A DNA stretch of 64,000 nucleotides from Antedon mediterranea (GCF_964355755.1 NC_092675.1:1245001-1309000), one strand, 5' to 3'; shown: positions 45,201-57,060, numbered from the stretch's first letter. The notes: generated from the sequence alone by a model not told the origin. A program made the numbers and translations.

Positions 45201-48200
45201 GTGGTTTTCCTGGTTCTACAAACATTTTAAAAATGTACTTCAAATGTTATATGACTTCAATAGCCACTTACTTTGTGTGTTCAAACAATATTTTAAGAGC
45301 AAGTAATTGAGCTTATAGGCCTATCAAGAATGAATAAATTAGTGTAGGCATTACACCATTACATTACACTACATTACACCATTACAGTACTATTGTTGTA
45401 TAAGTTACTCATAATCACACAAATTGTAGGCATTACACCATTACAGTACTATTGTTGTATAAGTTACTCATAATCACACAAATTTATGATTCTTGCGTCA
45501 TGTTATCAAATTGAGTTCAGATTTGCATATATATAAAGATAATGCGTTTGTGTTCTTAGTTCATATATGGTATGTCTAAAACTTCTAGAGATTACTTTTT
45601 CCTAGTATCCGCATATGGGTAAACAAGTATATATACATTGTAATGATTGCCATCTACACTTCAGACGGTATGTAAACAAGCATTGGGTTATATCTATGCA
45701 GCAAATCTAAAACCTTTGCTAGAGAATATTTGTCATTTTACACACTGTTAAACGGCTATCAATGAAATAGCAAGCAAAAAAATAAATTATACCATTAAAG
45801 GGCACTTACCGTCTGAATGGTCAATTATCTGCTTTTTCTCAGCAGCTTCTGTGGACCCAATAGAACTATATGCAACAACACTAATGTAAAACTCATCAAA
45901 CATCGAAATGTCTGTAGGAAAATAAAATATACTTTAACGCATGTTTATGTAAATTTGCATAAATAGTATGTATAATAAGTGTAATAAATGGTCATTTATT
46001 TGCTTTTGCTAAGCAGCTTATGTGGACCCAATATAACTATATGCAACCACACTAATGTAAAAGTCATCAAACATCGAAATTTCTGTAAGAAAATATAATA
46101 AATTTTAAAACATGTCTGTGTAAAATTGCATAACTAGTATGTATATTATAATAAGTGTAAAAGTATTAACGTACCATGTATGGTCATATTAACAGAAAAA
46201 TTAGAAACATTATGTTGTTCACTAATTGTTTGACAATCACTTTGCCACAGAGTTACTTGGTAACCTTGAAGTTTACCGTTCAGTTCATCTTCTGAAAATT
46301 TCTAAAAACAAAACAAAATTGTTTATCAAATATTTATTTTATAAATATTGGTGCCAACGCTGGTAAAGAAAACATTATACTATACCTTCCATTGCACCAG
46401 GATATCTCTTGTAAAAGTATAATTGGTAGCAGTGATATTAAAATCAACATGACCTTCGGGTTCTATTTTTAATAAAGATGTTTACTAAAATTAGTTTGGT
46501 AAACAATAAATAATTATTGGGATTTAAACTTAAGGATTGGGTAAGAAACATCCATCATTTATGGAGAAAGATTGGAGGTACCGACTTGAGGGAGGGAGTC
46601 AGAATTAAACACAATATTTTCCATCGCATCAAATATTCATATTATAACAGAAATTCCCTTGCTGACCATGCCACCTTCCGATGCAAACATGTTATAATTC
46701 CAGTACATACTCAAGAAAGATATTGCTTTTCAGATGTTACTCTACATAGTTTATCTACCGTTGTATCTTTTTAATCGGACTTGCTGTCAACCAACATTTC
46801 TTTGTAATTTTACGAAGATAAATAAATGTCTTATATTATAACATTTGGTATACATTTAAAATAAGTGAAGTCTATGTATTATCAAGACTAGACAAACTTA
46901 CCACCTTCCAGTGTTTGAGCTGAATACGTTGGTCCCCAATCACTCCAATCGTTATACTGAAATTGTGAACGTGCTTGTAGGTTGTACCGAGTGTAGGGCT
47001 CAAGTTTAATAATAGTAATTGTTACATCATAACTATTGTTAACGTATAAATCCTGTAAAGCAAATTATGAAAATAATTAAAAAATATTTTACCTGTATGT
47101 GAATGCTCAAAATATCTAATCAAATCGTAATAAAGACACAAATTTAGACAGATACTCTTAAAAACTACGACAATAATGATGAGATTATGATCATAAAACG
47201 ATTACTGTGGCCTAGAATTTGCAACAGTAAATTCATATTGTACCTCTGTCCAGTTACCGTTAGTGTTATTCTTGCAGTAACGGATTTGGTAACGTAAGCT
47301 GTACGTATATGTAGTAATATCTGGTTGAAGTTCAACATTAATCGACATTGACGTATTGGTTGGCTCTACATGCTGGATATTTGGCGGAAGAGGAACAGCA
47401 TCTAGACGAAACACATTTTACATTTTGTTATTTTCCACACACAGGCAGCCGAATTCGATATGAAAGTTATACATGATATAAGTATTATTGGTGGTAAATC
47501 CAAAGGCAATTACGGAAAATGTGACAAATAAAATTAGCACAAATTTTAATAAAAACGATAAAGTAAAACATCCAGAAAGGAAGTGCCAAGTCAGGGATAA
47601 TGAGATTATTTTTATTGTTATTTCATAAAAACCATTGATTTCTCTTCAATTAACGAATTTATCCTTTTTATTAATTTTTTTATGATATATACTTTTTACT
47701 TGCGCTAATTCTTATAGCTTAATAAGTAATAAATGTTTTCTTACCTTTGCTGGGATCAAAATCAATTTTGGTTAAGGCGTTGCCAAGATAATTGCTTACT
47801 TTTACCCTGACACTGTGGTCAATTCCTGGATTCAAATAAGTTCCATTGTCGTCTTTAAGTGGAACATTACACTTGAAATTACCTACATATTCAGGGCAAG
47901 GATGCCAGCGTATGTTGTTTCTGTGAAATATTAAATAATTTATTTTGGTAATTTGCATATTCAAATAAGTAGCAACATTGTATATAAGAAATAAAGTTAC
48001 TTAGAAAATATTCAATTTTTAATAGATAAAACAAGGAATCTAATTTACAACAAATTCAATCTTTAGAAAGAAAGCTTTATATGCCCTGATGAAATAAAGT
48101 GCCTTTTCTACACACAATTAAACACTAGGTACTTACGTTCCATCTCCATATTCGAATATATACGTATCTTTTAAATTTGTATATTGGATCTCTGACCACT

Positions 48201-49712
48201 CGCACCAGTAATCGACTATATTAGTTGAAAAACAGTTGAGTGTTGGTTTAGATGGTGCCACTATAAATGAGTAAAAACTGTTTTTTTTTAATCTGACAAA
48301 TATGATGAAGATGATGAGTTGGTTGTTATATGGGCCTGTTTTTGGTTTGAGGTGTGTAGTGTGGGTAAAGAAGATCATGCAATTTCAAAAGGAACACATC
48401 TGTGTTATCTATGTCGTTACATTGGTGCTAATTCAGTGTCTTTTATTTCGGAGAAATGTCATCCATATCAACAAACGTACAGACAGAAAAAGAAAAAAGA
48501 AAATTCGCAAGCAACAAGAATATTACAACTATTCAACATATTACGTTGCATGAAGCCATAGATAGATTTTCGCATATACTCATTAAAGGAAGGGACACCA
48601 TCATACTGGAACTACTGCTTCTAGAAACATTCAGTATACGCAAATATTTAATGTTAGGGCATGGTTCTATTAAACAGATTTAATTCCTGAATTTGAATGT
48701 AAACTTACTTCCTATGTGAAAATATGTTCCAGCCCATGACGACGAATTAGATAGATAACAATAATATTGATCTCTATGATTTGCCATCGTTAAGTTCTGT
48801 AACCTTAGCATAGCCTCTAAGTCTGAAATGATATCTATCTGCGATGGGTCTATTCTATCAGTATCTTTACCATAACTAGTCGTCCATATGATATCTCTTG
48901 ATGTATAAGTGGATGAATTATCTAATGTACAAGTAATATTTATATCCGATTCGACAGGTAGGATAGGATCCAACGGTGCAATGGTCACTAAAGATAATAT
49001 GCAATTGATTAAGTACAGCTTTTGTACAAAAACAGCTATCAGACATAAATGTAAAGAAATTAACATTACATTAACATTAATATTGTACGAATGTCTAAAG
49101 CTCTGTCTACACTATCAAACTAGTTTAACAAAAACAAAGTGTCATATGCCTAAATATGGTAGTGATATGCCTAAATATGGTAATGATATGACTTCATCAT
49201 GTCCATTATGAGTACATCACATTTTGTTGTCACATAAAGAGCTATAAAGAAGCCTAAGTAGGGTCTAAAATATAGGAAACGATACACATTTTTCGTTGAG
49301 TATTTATAAGAAGTTCCACTTGTTGTTGAAAAGGAATATAACTAGAATCAAGCATAGCTGTGAAATGTAGTCAGTCTAATTATTTCCTTATTGCTTTCGT
49401 GTCGTATTCGTTTTATTATAGCATGCTATCTTTATAAAATAATTGTTTCCTCTATGATGCTTTCGTGATAGTTTTTTCTGGTCTGACAGGTAAAACAAAA
49501 GGAAACTTTTCTGCAGAAGATTACAATATTACAATATTATGTTTTGTTATGTATCCTTCTAATAAACAGTGGGGGTGTTTTTATTTTCAGGTAAATAATA
49601 GTAATTATTCATGTGAGGAAAGATAAATAATAAATTGTGTTTTACCTGCACCATAACAATAGGCATGATGAATCTTAATGATTAGGCTGGCAAGTATATA
49701 AAATGTAGCCAT
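41076..49712 (-). CDS. receptor B: complete gp130-like class I cytokine receptor
   Basis: Fifteen coding exons, 3381 nt, 1126 aa, all GT/AG and phase consistent: signal peptide 49646-49712 (MATFYILASLI); Ig-like 48709-48987; domain 1 48137-48260 (NCFSTNIVDYWCEW) and 47745-47920; domain 2 47244-47401 and 46902-47052 (NDWSDWGPTYSAQ); FN3-1 in three exons 46386-46462, 46175-46301, 45810-45911; FN3-2 44762-44890 and 44475-44639; FN3-3 43847-44125; FN3-4 43245-43535; TM/box 1 42898-43031 (KYFKKWPEPKILQI); tail 41076-42197. Predicted to bind a helical cytokine and signal by JAK/STAT at the cell surface. It has lost an FN3 domain that A keeps (relic at 45.2 kb). A 5'UTR acceptor at 49732 implies an upstream non-coding exon; 50277-50352 is a candidate. 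A polyA signal follows the stop by about 20 nt. Confidence 0.88.
41349..41830 (-). repeat. coding minisatellite: five 96-bp units in the receptor B tail
   Basis: Five in-frame 32-codon units, each with NDFSDSEPYTKIV and ENQNPETKGTQEEC or close variants, so the tyrosine motif EPYTKI is present five times. Receptors A, C and F have a single equivalent (DQYTKM, ESYTNM, EEYTHM). Units alternate at two sites on the plus strand (ttttggta/ttttagta and cactcc/cattcc), which indicates growth as a 192-bp dimer. The oldest unit, nearest the membrane, differs most (CSFTTDFS). Confidence 0.95.
42253..42420 (-). mobile_element. retroposon 3' end with long A tail
   Basis: On the minus strand non-coding sequence ends in gcaataaataatt followed by about 35 A. 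This is a poly(A) signal plus tail of a retroposed element in the intron between tail and TM exons of receptor B. The left limit of the body is uncertain and the family unknown. Confidence 0.55.
45199..45222 (-). pseudogene. 24-bp relic of a lost FN3 exon in receptor B
   Basis: The minus strand reads tttgtag then AACCAGGAAAACCACGC, identical over 24 bp to the acceptor and first codons (EPGKPR) of the receptor A exon 63758-63899. The similarity then stops. It lies between FN3-1 and FN3-2 of B, exactly where A has this extra FN3 domain. Confidence 0.75.
45350..45484. repeat. ~60-bp tandem duplication in an intron
   Basis: ggcattacaccattacagta through cataatcacacaaat occurs twice, back to back, preceded by a shorter cattacacta run. 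Confidence 0.8.
45995..46082 (-). pseudogene. dead tandem duplicate of FN3-1 exon 3 in receptor B
   Basis: A copy of exon 45810-45911 with an intact acceptor (ttacag). It encodes EISMFDDFYISVVAYSYIGST and then TAA. Two further stops follow and the donor is gone. The flanking intron DNA is duplicated as well (about 170 bp per unit), so this was a tandem segmental duplication whose copy has decayed. Confidence 0.85.
46517..46830 (+). other. unidentified 85-codon ORF in an intron, possibly retroposon debris
   Basis: A plus-strand frame (contains LADHATFRCKHVIIPVH) in the intron between domain 2 and FN3-1 of receptor B, followed by aataaatgtctt. No domain recognised. Homologous introns in D lack it, so an insertion is likely. 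Confidence 0.3.
49099..49243. mobile_element. MITE family X, copy 2
   Basis: Starts agctctgtctacactatcaa. The interior and the cacattttgttgtcacataa end match the copies at 40.7 and 59.0 kb. It lies in the intron after the receptor B signal exon. Confidence 0.7.
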
Positions 49713-50276
49713 GTTGTATTGATTTTATTATCTGGTGAAGAAAAAAATATTTAATCAATAATTTATTATACAATTAATTGATTATATGGAGTGTTTAGCT
49801 ATGTTTAATTATTTTGATGTTGAACTTGAAGAAACTGATTAATCAATAATAATGATAATTAATTAATATTATTAATTCATTTTATAGAGTTTTAACTTTT
49901 GGGGAGAAACAATAAAACTTATGATTAGTAAAGGATTAACATTATATATATTATTAAATAATTATTATATAGTTTAGCCATGTTTATGACCTGCATGAGG
50001 AAAAACATGATAAAAATATATTTATATTTATAGGTGTAGGCTTACATATTATGTGAAATTGTATCTATGTATATGCCGATAGCGTGTAATTTGATACATT
50101 ACACTAAGCTAAAATATAAATATTTGTGATTGCATTTCTAAGAATACAGTGATGTCATGATTGAGGAAATAAAATATGGAATAATAAAAACAAAAAAAAC
50201 TGTAAAAAAACAACATCGTTGGTAGATTATAAGGAAACGCTTCACAGTCAGGTAATGTGATTTGTGTTACTTCTTA

Positions 50277-50352
50277 CCTGGATAAGTCGGTGATCTTTCC
50301 ACCAAAGTTACCGATAATTGTCTTACTTACTCCAGCACCAGTAAATAAGCCT
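50277..50352 (-). other. candidate 5'UTR exon of receptor B
   Basis: Bounded on the minus strand by acceptor-like tgtttcag and donor-like ccaggtaagaag, upstream of the acceptor that precedes the start codon. Non-coding by position. An NRF1-like core cgcatgcg lies at 50439-50446. Weak evidence. Confidence 0.3.
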
Positions 50353-52040
50353 GAAACATAATTTTGCGTACTGTATTAAAACTTATTAATTAAAACCACA
50401 CATTGAAAAGTAGTTTAATTCAATCCGCTGATATGTTTCGCATGCGAGTTATACCTACATTTGGCCCTTATTATATTTTTTAACAATTTATACCAATTAC
50501 GTTTTATTATTTTAAATACTCCTTGGGAACACAGAAAGATGGTTATTTCAGATGTTTACGGAAACTATTTGTTCATAGTACCGAGACTCGGAAGTGTATA
50601 ATGATACTTATAACGATTGGTATTGGCTATTGGATATGACTCTAAATCCTAAAAATATTACCTATACATTTTACATGGATGTATATAGTTATTGGATGAT
50701 AGTAGAAATATTACCAATATTACAAATAACTAAGTAATTTAGTCCAGTGCTTATAATCTTATTAATTTCAGAAAGCTGTATTTAAAGAATTAATAACCAC
50801 TAATGAAACTTTTGATTATACTCAATAATGTTGTCCATCAAAGGGTTTATCTGTGGCTGCGACACGATCAGTTTCTTCACGCCAATTAACAGAACAGTGC
50901 CGTTCATAGTACATAACAGTTGGTATTTGTCGCAGCCAGACATAAGGCAAGGTGAGCTCAGTGTCCTGGGTGATTGCCTTGCTCTTACATTGACATCTAT
51001 TACTACACTTGCGTGCAGTATACACATTTTTCTTTCTTATTTCTGATTATTGTTCATTTGTGATTGCTATATCAGTAAACCTATTCACAACTTTTATATC
51101 AATACACCAGGCAGGAGATTTCTTACAACAACGACAATCGTACAAACGCTCCCTAGTATAAAATAGATAACTTAATAGTATAACAATTATAGGTCAAACC
51201 TGTAAGAACATACACTTACCTTTCACAAGTTCATTCAAAATATTATGTATAAGCATAAAATGCAACACATTTTGAGACCAGCTCCTGCCAGCTACTAAAT
51301 AGAAATGCACTTTAGAATTTGTACCTTTACATTTTAAATAATCATGTTTACTCACTTTACTTATCAGGTTCATACATAAGTGTGTTGCCACAACTCGATA
51401 TTTATTTAACCAGTTCTATAAGTCCAGAAATGATTAAACAACAATTACAAGCTAAACACGTCTCCTTAAATGTTCAAAAGACGCATTATATTCTGTCGGT
51501 TTTTTTCTCTCAAGCTTGGAGCCAAAAAATATGTTGTTCCGTGTGTCTAAAGCAAATAGGCCTTTGGCATGTTTATTTGGCCTATTTGAGTCTATGTACT
51601 AAACACAACTATTTATTTCTTTATTCTGATATAAAATCAATAGGATAAATACACAAAAAAGTACCGAGACGGCAAACTTATTTCCATTGTGGTCCTGGTC
51701 CTACTATAGCCTATTACAGTTCAATAGATGAATAATTCGTTTACAGGAATTGAAAAGTTCATGTCACTATTATACATCATTTTTATTGTTATTTTTGTTA
51801 TTTTTATTGTTAATACGGATGTACCAACACCTTCAAAACACTTTTTAATACGTTTTCTATAGCAACAGAAAAAAGTTTCAACTTTCAAATTCGTAAAGAA
51901 CGATGAACTTCAGATAACACGGACGGTACCTAAAACTTGCAAGTGTATATAAAATAATAGTATAATGTAAAATGTTCTGTATAGAATAACATTGCATATT
52001 TATAATAAGTGTTTAGTGTACCAGACGTATGTTATGTTAA
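50353..52040. other. intergenic region with a short inverted-repeat element
   Basis: ggctgcgaca near 50850 and its reverse complement tgtcgcagcc near 50925 frame a ~90-bp piece. Part of it (cactgagct, ggctgcgacaaata) recurs at about 43620-43690. Otherwise nothing recognised. Confidence 0.4.
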
Positions 52041-52975
52041 ACTGTTTCAATCCTTAGTGTAACAAGAGATTTCAATTCCAACTTTACATGCGTTTGACAA
52101 GTTTTTTCGGTTGAGATTTTATTCAGCAGAGCTTCCACTCGGATGGATTTGATCGAAAAATGACCAAATTTCGACCTTCTTATTTTTCGACATAAAGTGG
52201 TCCCATGGTATGCCGGCACTTTAGGATGAAGATATGGCACTATAATACGTACACATATAGCAATATTAGTGCATAATAATTGGACTTTAAATTCCAAATA
52301 ATTTGGGTGATTTTTCAAAAAAATCCATGTACTAATAGTACAGGGATTTTCTCGAAAAATGACGAAATGTTTATATTTTTCGACATAAAGTTATCCAATG
52401 ACACTTTAAAATGATAATATGACATTATACGTGCACATATAGCAATATTAGTGCATAATAATTGGATTTTAAAAAGGTCAAAATTTGGGTGATTTTTCAA
52501 AAAATCCCTGATTTTCTCGAAAAATGACCAAATTTCGACCTTTTTATTTTTCGATATAAAGTGGTCCAATGACACTTTACGATGATGATGTGGCACTATA
52601 CGTGCACATATAGCAATATTAGTGCATAATAATTGGATTTTAAAAAGGTCGAAATTTGGGTGATTTTTTCGACATAAAGTTATCCAATGACACTTTAAAA
52701 TGATAATATGACATTATACGTGCACATATAGCAATATTAGTGCATAATAATTGGATTTTAAAAAGGTCGAAATTTTGGTGATTTTTCAAAAAATCCCTGA
52801 TTTTCTCGAAAAATGAAAAAATTTCGACCTTTTTATTTTTCGATATAAAGTGGTCAAATGACACTTTACGATGATGATATTGCACTATACGTGCACATAT
52901 AGCAATATTAGTGCATCATAAGTGGATTTTAAAAAGGTCGAAATTTGGGTGATTTTTCAAAACATCCCTGTAGGC
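52041..52975. repeat. tandem repeat field, ~170-bp units
   Basis: At least five diverged units carry aaaggtcgaaatttgg, aaaatccctgattttctcg, acaataaagtggtccaatgac-like segments, and cgtgcacatatagcaatatt (about 52250-52900, spacing roughly 118-183 bp). Small frames seen here only reflect the repeat. Confidence 0.85.
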
Positions 52976-53079
52976 CTACTATACTGCCCCGTCAGGAAAG
53001 AACGACTCAACTTCATAAAAGCATAAAAGTTTTGAGATAATCAACAAAACGTGTTCTTATTTTAGCTCTTCACGTGTGC

Positions 53080-55210
53080 AGATAATGTTATTTTGATTAG
53101 CATAATAAACATGCGCAAAGGCGAATAATGGGTTTTGCGCATGTCAATTGTGCTATAGTAACCAGTTTTATCGAAAAATAAAAAGGTCGAAAATGTGCCA
53201 ATTTTTGAAAAATCCCTGTACTATAGTACAGGAAAATTTGTGAAAAATGGCCGATTTTCGACCCTTTTATTTTTTGACATAGGCCTAAATAGTTACTATT
53301 GCATAATAAACATGCGCAGAACCCATTATTCGACTCTGCGCATTTTTATTATGCTATAGTAACCATTTATGTCAAAAGCGGTTACTTTTGACATAAATGG
53401 TTACTATAGCATGATAAGCATGCGCAGAGTCGACTAATGGGTTCTGCGCATGTCAATTGTGCTATAGTAACCAGTTTTATCGAAAAATAAAAAGGTCGAA
53501 AATTGGCCATTTTTTGAAAAAAATCCCTGTACTATCATAACCAGTTTTGACATAAATGGTTACTATAGCACAATTGACATGCGCAGAACCCATTATTCGA
53601 CTCTGCGCATGTTTATTATGCTATAGTAACCATTTATGTCAAAAGTGACTTAAATGGTTACTATAGCATAATAAACATGCGCAGAGTCGACTAATTGTGC
53701 TATAGTAACCAGTTTTCTCGAAAAATAAAAAGGTCGAAAATTGGCCATTTTTTTTTTGACATAAGTGTTATTGTTTATTGTAAATGTTTATTCTTATGGT
53801 GTTTTTATCCTTAAGGGCCACAATGGAAATAAGTTTGACCTTTGGTTACTTTTTTGTGTTACCCTGAATTCATTCTTTGTATTTTTTTTTTATGTTGTGT
53901 TATTTTATGAATTCGAATAAAGAAATGAAAAAAAAAAAAAAATGAAATAAATTTATTTTTTGACATAAATGGTTACTATTGCATAATAAACATGCGCAGA
54001 GGCGAATAATGGGTTCTGCGCATGTCAATTTTTTTTTTATGTTGTGTTATTTTATGAATTCGAATAAAGAAATGAAAAAAAAAAAAAAATGAAATAAATT
54101 TATTTTTTGACATAAATGGTTACTATTGCATAATAAACATGCGCAGAGGCGAATAATGGGTTCTGCGCATGTCAATTGTCTATAGTAACCAATTTTGACA
54201 TAAATGGTTACTATAGCATAATAAACATGCGCAGAGGCGAATAATGGGTTCTGCTCATGTCAATTGTGCTATATTAGCCGGTTTTATCGAAAAATAAAAA
54301 GGTCAAAATTTGCCATTTTTTGAAAAATTCCTGTACTATAGTACAGGAAAATTTTCGAAAAATGGCCGATTTTAGACCCATTTATTTTTTGACATAAATG
54401 GTTACTATTGCATAATAAACATGCGCAGAGGCGAATAATGGGTGTCTGCGCATGTCAATTGTGTTATAGTAACCAGTTGTGACATAAATGGTTACTATAG
54501 CATAATAAACATGCGCAGAGGCGAATAATGGGTGTCTGCGCATGTCAATTATGCTATAGTAACCAGTTTTATCGAAAAATAAAAAGGTCAAAAATTTGCC
54601 AATTTTTTGAAAAATCCCTGTACTATAGTACAGGAAAATTTTCGAAAAATGGCTGATTTTAGACCCATTTATTTTTTGACATAAATGGTTACTATTGCAT
54701 AATAAACATGCGCAGAGACGAAAAATTGGTTCTGCGCATGTCAATTGTGCTATAGTAACCATTTTTGACATAAATGGTTACTATAGCATAATAAACATGC
54801 GCAGAGGCGAATAATGGGTGTCTGCGCATGTCAATTATGCTATAGTAACCAGTTTTATCGAAAAATAAAAAGATCAAAAATTTGCCAATTTTTGAAAAAT
54901 CCCTGTACTATAGTACAGGAAAATTTTCGAAAAATGGCCGATTTTAGACCCATTTATTTTTTGACATAAATGGTTACTATTGCATAATAAACATGCGCAG
55001 AAGCGAATAATGGGTGTCTGCGCATGTCAATTATGCTATAGTAACCAGTTTTATCGAAAAATAAAAAGGTCAAAAATTTGCCAATTTTTGGACAAAATTT
55101 CGACCTTTTTATTTCATAATGTCGAAATTTCCCTGTACTATAGTTTAGTGAATTTGTCAAAATTTGGGCAAATGTGGACCCTTCTATTTTTGGACAAAAC
55201 TTTGTTATAA
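53080..55210. repeat. nested palindromic repeat field with catgcgcaga hairpins
   Basis: About ten or more units in which tggttactatagcataataa, catgcgcag and, after a short spacer, ctgcgcatg, ttgtgctatagtaacca form long hairpins. They are interleaved with aaaaaggtcgaaaa and aaaatccctgtactatagt segments. Two near-identical copies of an A-tailed insert (ttcgaataaagaaatg plus A run) at about 53875-53945 and 54035-54095 show that whole blocks were duplicated. No gene. Confidence 0.85.
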
Positions 55211-55249
55211 CACACCATAAGATAATAATAATACAATACATGCAAATAT

Positions 55250-56300
55250 AGTAATAGTACCTTATTTTTAAATGTAACCAATTAAGTAAAAAAAAGAAAG
55301 GGTCAAAATTTCCGTCTTATTTTTAACAAATTTTCATCAATAAAATCAATAAGAAAAATAAATTTTTGAGAATACTTTTTAATACTGATTTTATTGTCGC
55401 AAAAATTATACTATGAATTTGTCTGAAAATACCGTAAACACCTTAACCTACCTACAAGTCAAACTTACGCATTTACGAACAATCGTTTAAAACAATTAAT
55501 ATTAACATATATGGAATGTATTACGAAATCATGTAATATAGACAATTTATGCAGAAAAAACATACATACAACATATAAAAATATAAATATTTACAACATA
55601 ATTTATTTATAATTCTAATTTGTTTCCCCAGATCATTGTTATTTACAATATCTATGCTGCAAGATCTATTTTGTCTTAATATTTAATTTGTGTAATTTCA
55701 GATGACCTTGTTCATTATAATAATACAGTATACAAATGGGTTGTACATAATATTGACCAATCTTGTAGATTTACATGTAAACATATAAATGTATGTGTAC
55801 ATGTTCTTTATGTAAACATTCACATCAAATTTCAACAAATATACTGTATTCATACAATTAAGACAATACTTAGTACCGAAATTTAAAAAAATTGCAATGT
55901 AAAATATAATATAAATTAGTATTTAATCTTAGCATGTTGTTGATGCATAATATACATGTTAAACTACAAAAACAATTTTTTAATGTAAATATGCCTAAAA
56001 TATTAAGATAAAATAATTGTACCTCCTATTTTACATTTTGCTAGCTGCAGATATTACTATTACTAACACAAAACTAAACATAATAATATTCTTTTGACAC
56101 GAAGACTAAACACACACATTGAATATAATACCTGCTTTGTTTAATCCTTTGCATTGTTCCAAATCTTTTAATCGTATATTTGCCATCATTATACCTTTTG
56201 TCTTTAAAATATACAAAATACATATAAAAATCAAAGGGCTGCATAGGCAGGATATAGAAAAAAATCAAGATCAAATAAGTTAAAAGTGCCTCAATATAGA
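55250..56300. other. AT-rich intergenic, nothing recognised
   Basis: No recognisable ORF, RNA or repeat boundary. Confidence 0.5.
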
Positions 56301-56345
56301 TTTATTTTAACGACATGTTTCGGGCATAGCCCATCATCAGGTGAA
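56301..56345 (-). ncRNA. hammerhead ribozyme motif (type I), Penelope-linked
   Basis: On the minus strand: ctttcac-like stem I strand, core CTGATGA, stem II TGGGCTATGCCC, GAAA, then ACATGTC with cleavage expected after the C, then GTTAAAAT. Stem I can pair as C-G, A-U, one mismatch, then four U-A pairs. Stem III (ACATGT) is too short alone and self-complementary, as in the minimal hammerheads of Penelope-like elements, which act as dimers. It sits 3' of the GIY-YIG ORF, as expected for a Penelope terminal repeat. Confidence 0.8.
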
Positions 56346-56559
56346 AAGAATTGTAACAAAGGATAACATATATAAGTCACAAAATTACATAATAAAACAA
56401 ATCAGCCAATCAAAGATGTTAACAAACAAAAGGCATAGTTATAAAGGCACGCCTCCAAAAGCTATGGTGTACAAAGCAGGAATGGTTGCTTATAAAGCAG
56501 GAAATTTAAAACAAAGACAAAAGCTTCAAGTGTAAATAATAGTTAATATGTGAATGTCT

Positions 56560-56846
56560 CTGGCAAAATTAATGTTTAAAGGATCTAAATTGTACATTTA
56601 TGCCGGTAGGGGCAAGAGTGCCAAGCTTTACAATTATTCTTTCTTCTATAATTCTACGAGATGTCTCAGAACCATTACATACTTTAACACCAGAAATAGT
56701 AATATCCGAAAGAGAATGCTCATTATTACAAAAATGGGTGGCTACAGGTAATCCGGGAGTCTTTAGTTTAATAGACCTTAAATGTTCTACAAACCTATCA
56801 CCTAACCTGCGTTTAGTTTCACCAATATAACCAAAATACATATATA
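56560..56846 (-). mobile_element. Penelope-like retroelement fragment, GIY-YIG endonuclease end
   Basis: The minus-strand frame has FGYIGETKRRLGDRFVEHLR, VATHFCNN, and RRIIEERIIVKLGTLAPTGIN. These match the GIY-YIG endonuclease of Penelope-like elements: GYIG, R and H of RFxEH, the later Glu, and the P-x-G-I-N end. The reverse transcriptase part is missing; the fragment starts abruptly at an (AT)n run. Downstream DNA to about 56300 is its probable 3' region with a ribozyme. Confidence 0.85.
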
Positions 56847-56867
56847 TATATATATATCCAATCTGCA

Positions 56868-56918
56868 GACAGTACTGTTTCGATCTTATTAGATCTCGTC
56901 AGTGCAGCTCAGGTTTCG
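56868..56918 (-). ncRNA. hammerhead ribozyme motif with all three stems
   Basis: Minus strand: stem I CTGCA, core CTGACGA (fits CUGANGA), stem II GATC-TAATAA-GATC, GAAA, stem III ACAG-TA-CTGT, then C (cleavage NUH = GUC) and stem I strand TGCAG. Stem I pairs perfectly over 5 bp, stem II over 4, stem III over 4. All core residues are present. Confidence 0.85.
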
Positions 56919-57004
56919 AAATGAAATGTACCGCAGAACTGGCACAATATATAGGCTGAGCCAGGAATGCGGGACATGGTACACTGATTATGAACACAAA
57001 GAGC

Positions 57005-57006
<2 letters not shown>

Positions 57007-57040
<34 letters not shown>
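57007..57040. repeat. (AT)n microsatellite
   Basis: About 17 tandem AT units. A shorter run is at 56841-56857. Confidence 0.95.
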
Positions 57041-57043
<3 letters not shown>

Positions 57044-57060
57044 CAAAGGCAAATAACTGA

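Noticed and set aside
48302-48683. Overlapping plus-strand ORFs in a receptor B intron
   Set aside because: Several short frames overlap with no recognisable domain; possibly old transposon debris, but not supportable.
51319-51648. 109-codon plus-strand ORF
   Set aside because: No domain and low-complexity hydrophobic content; consistent with chance in AT-rich DNA.
52037-55241. Family of similar small ORFs (HHRKVSLDHF, YYSIIDMRRH types)
   Set aside because: They repeat because the DNA repeats. No start context, no splice borders, and copies frequently broken.
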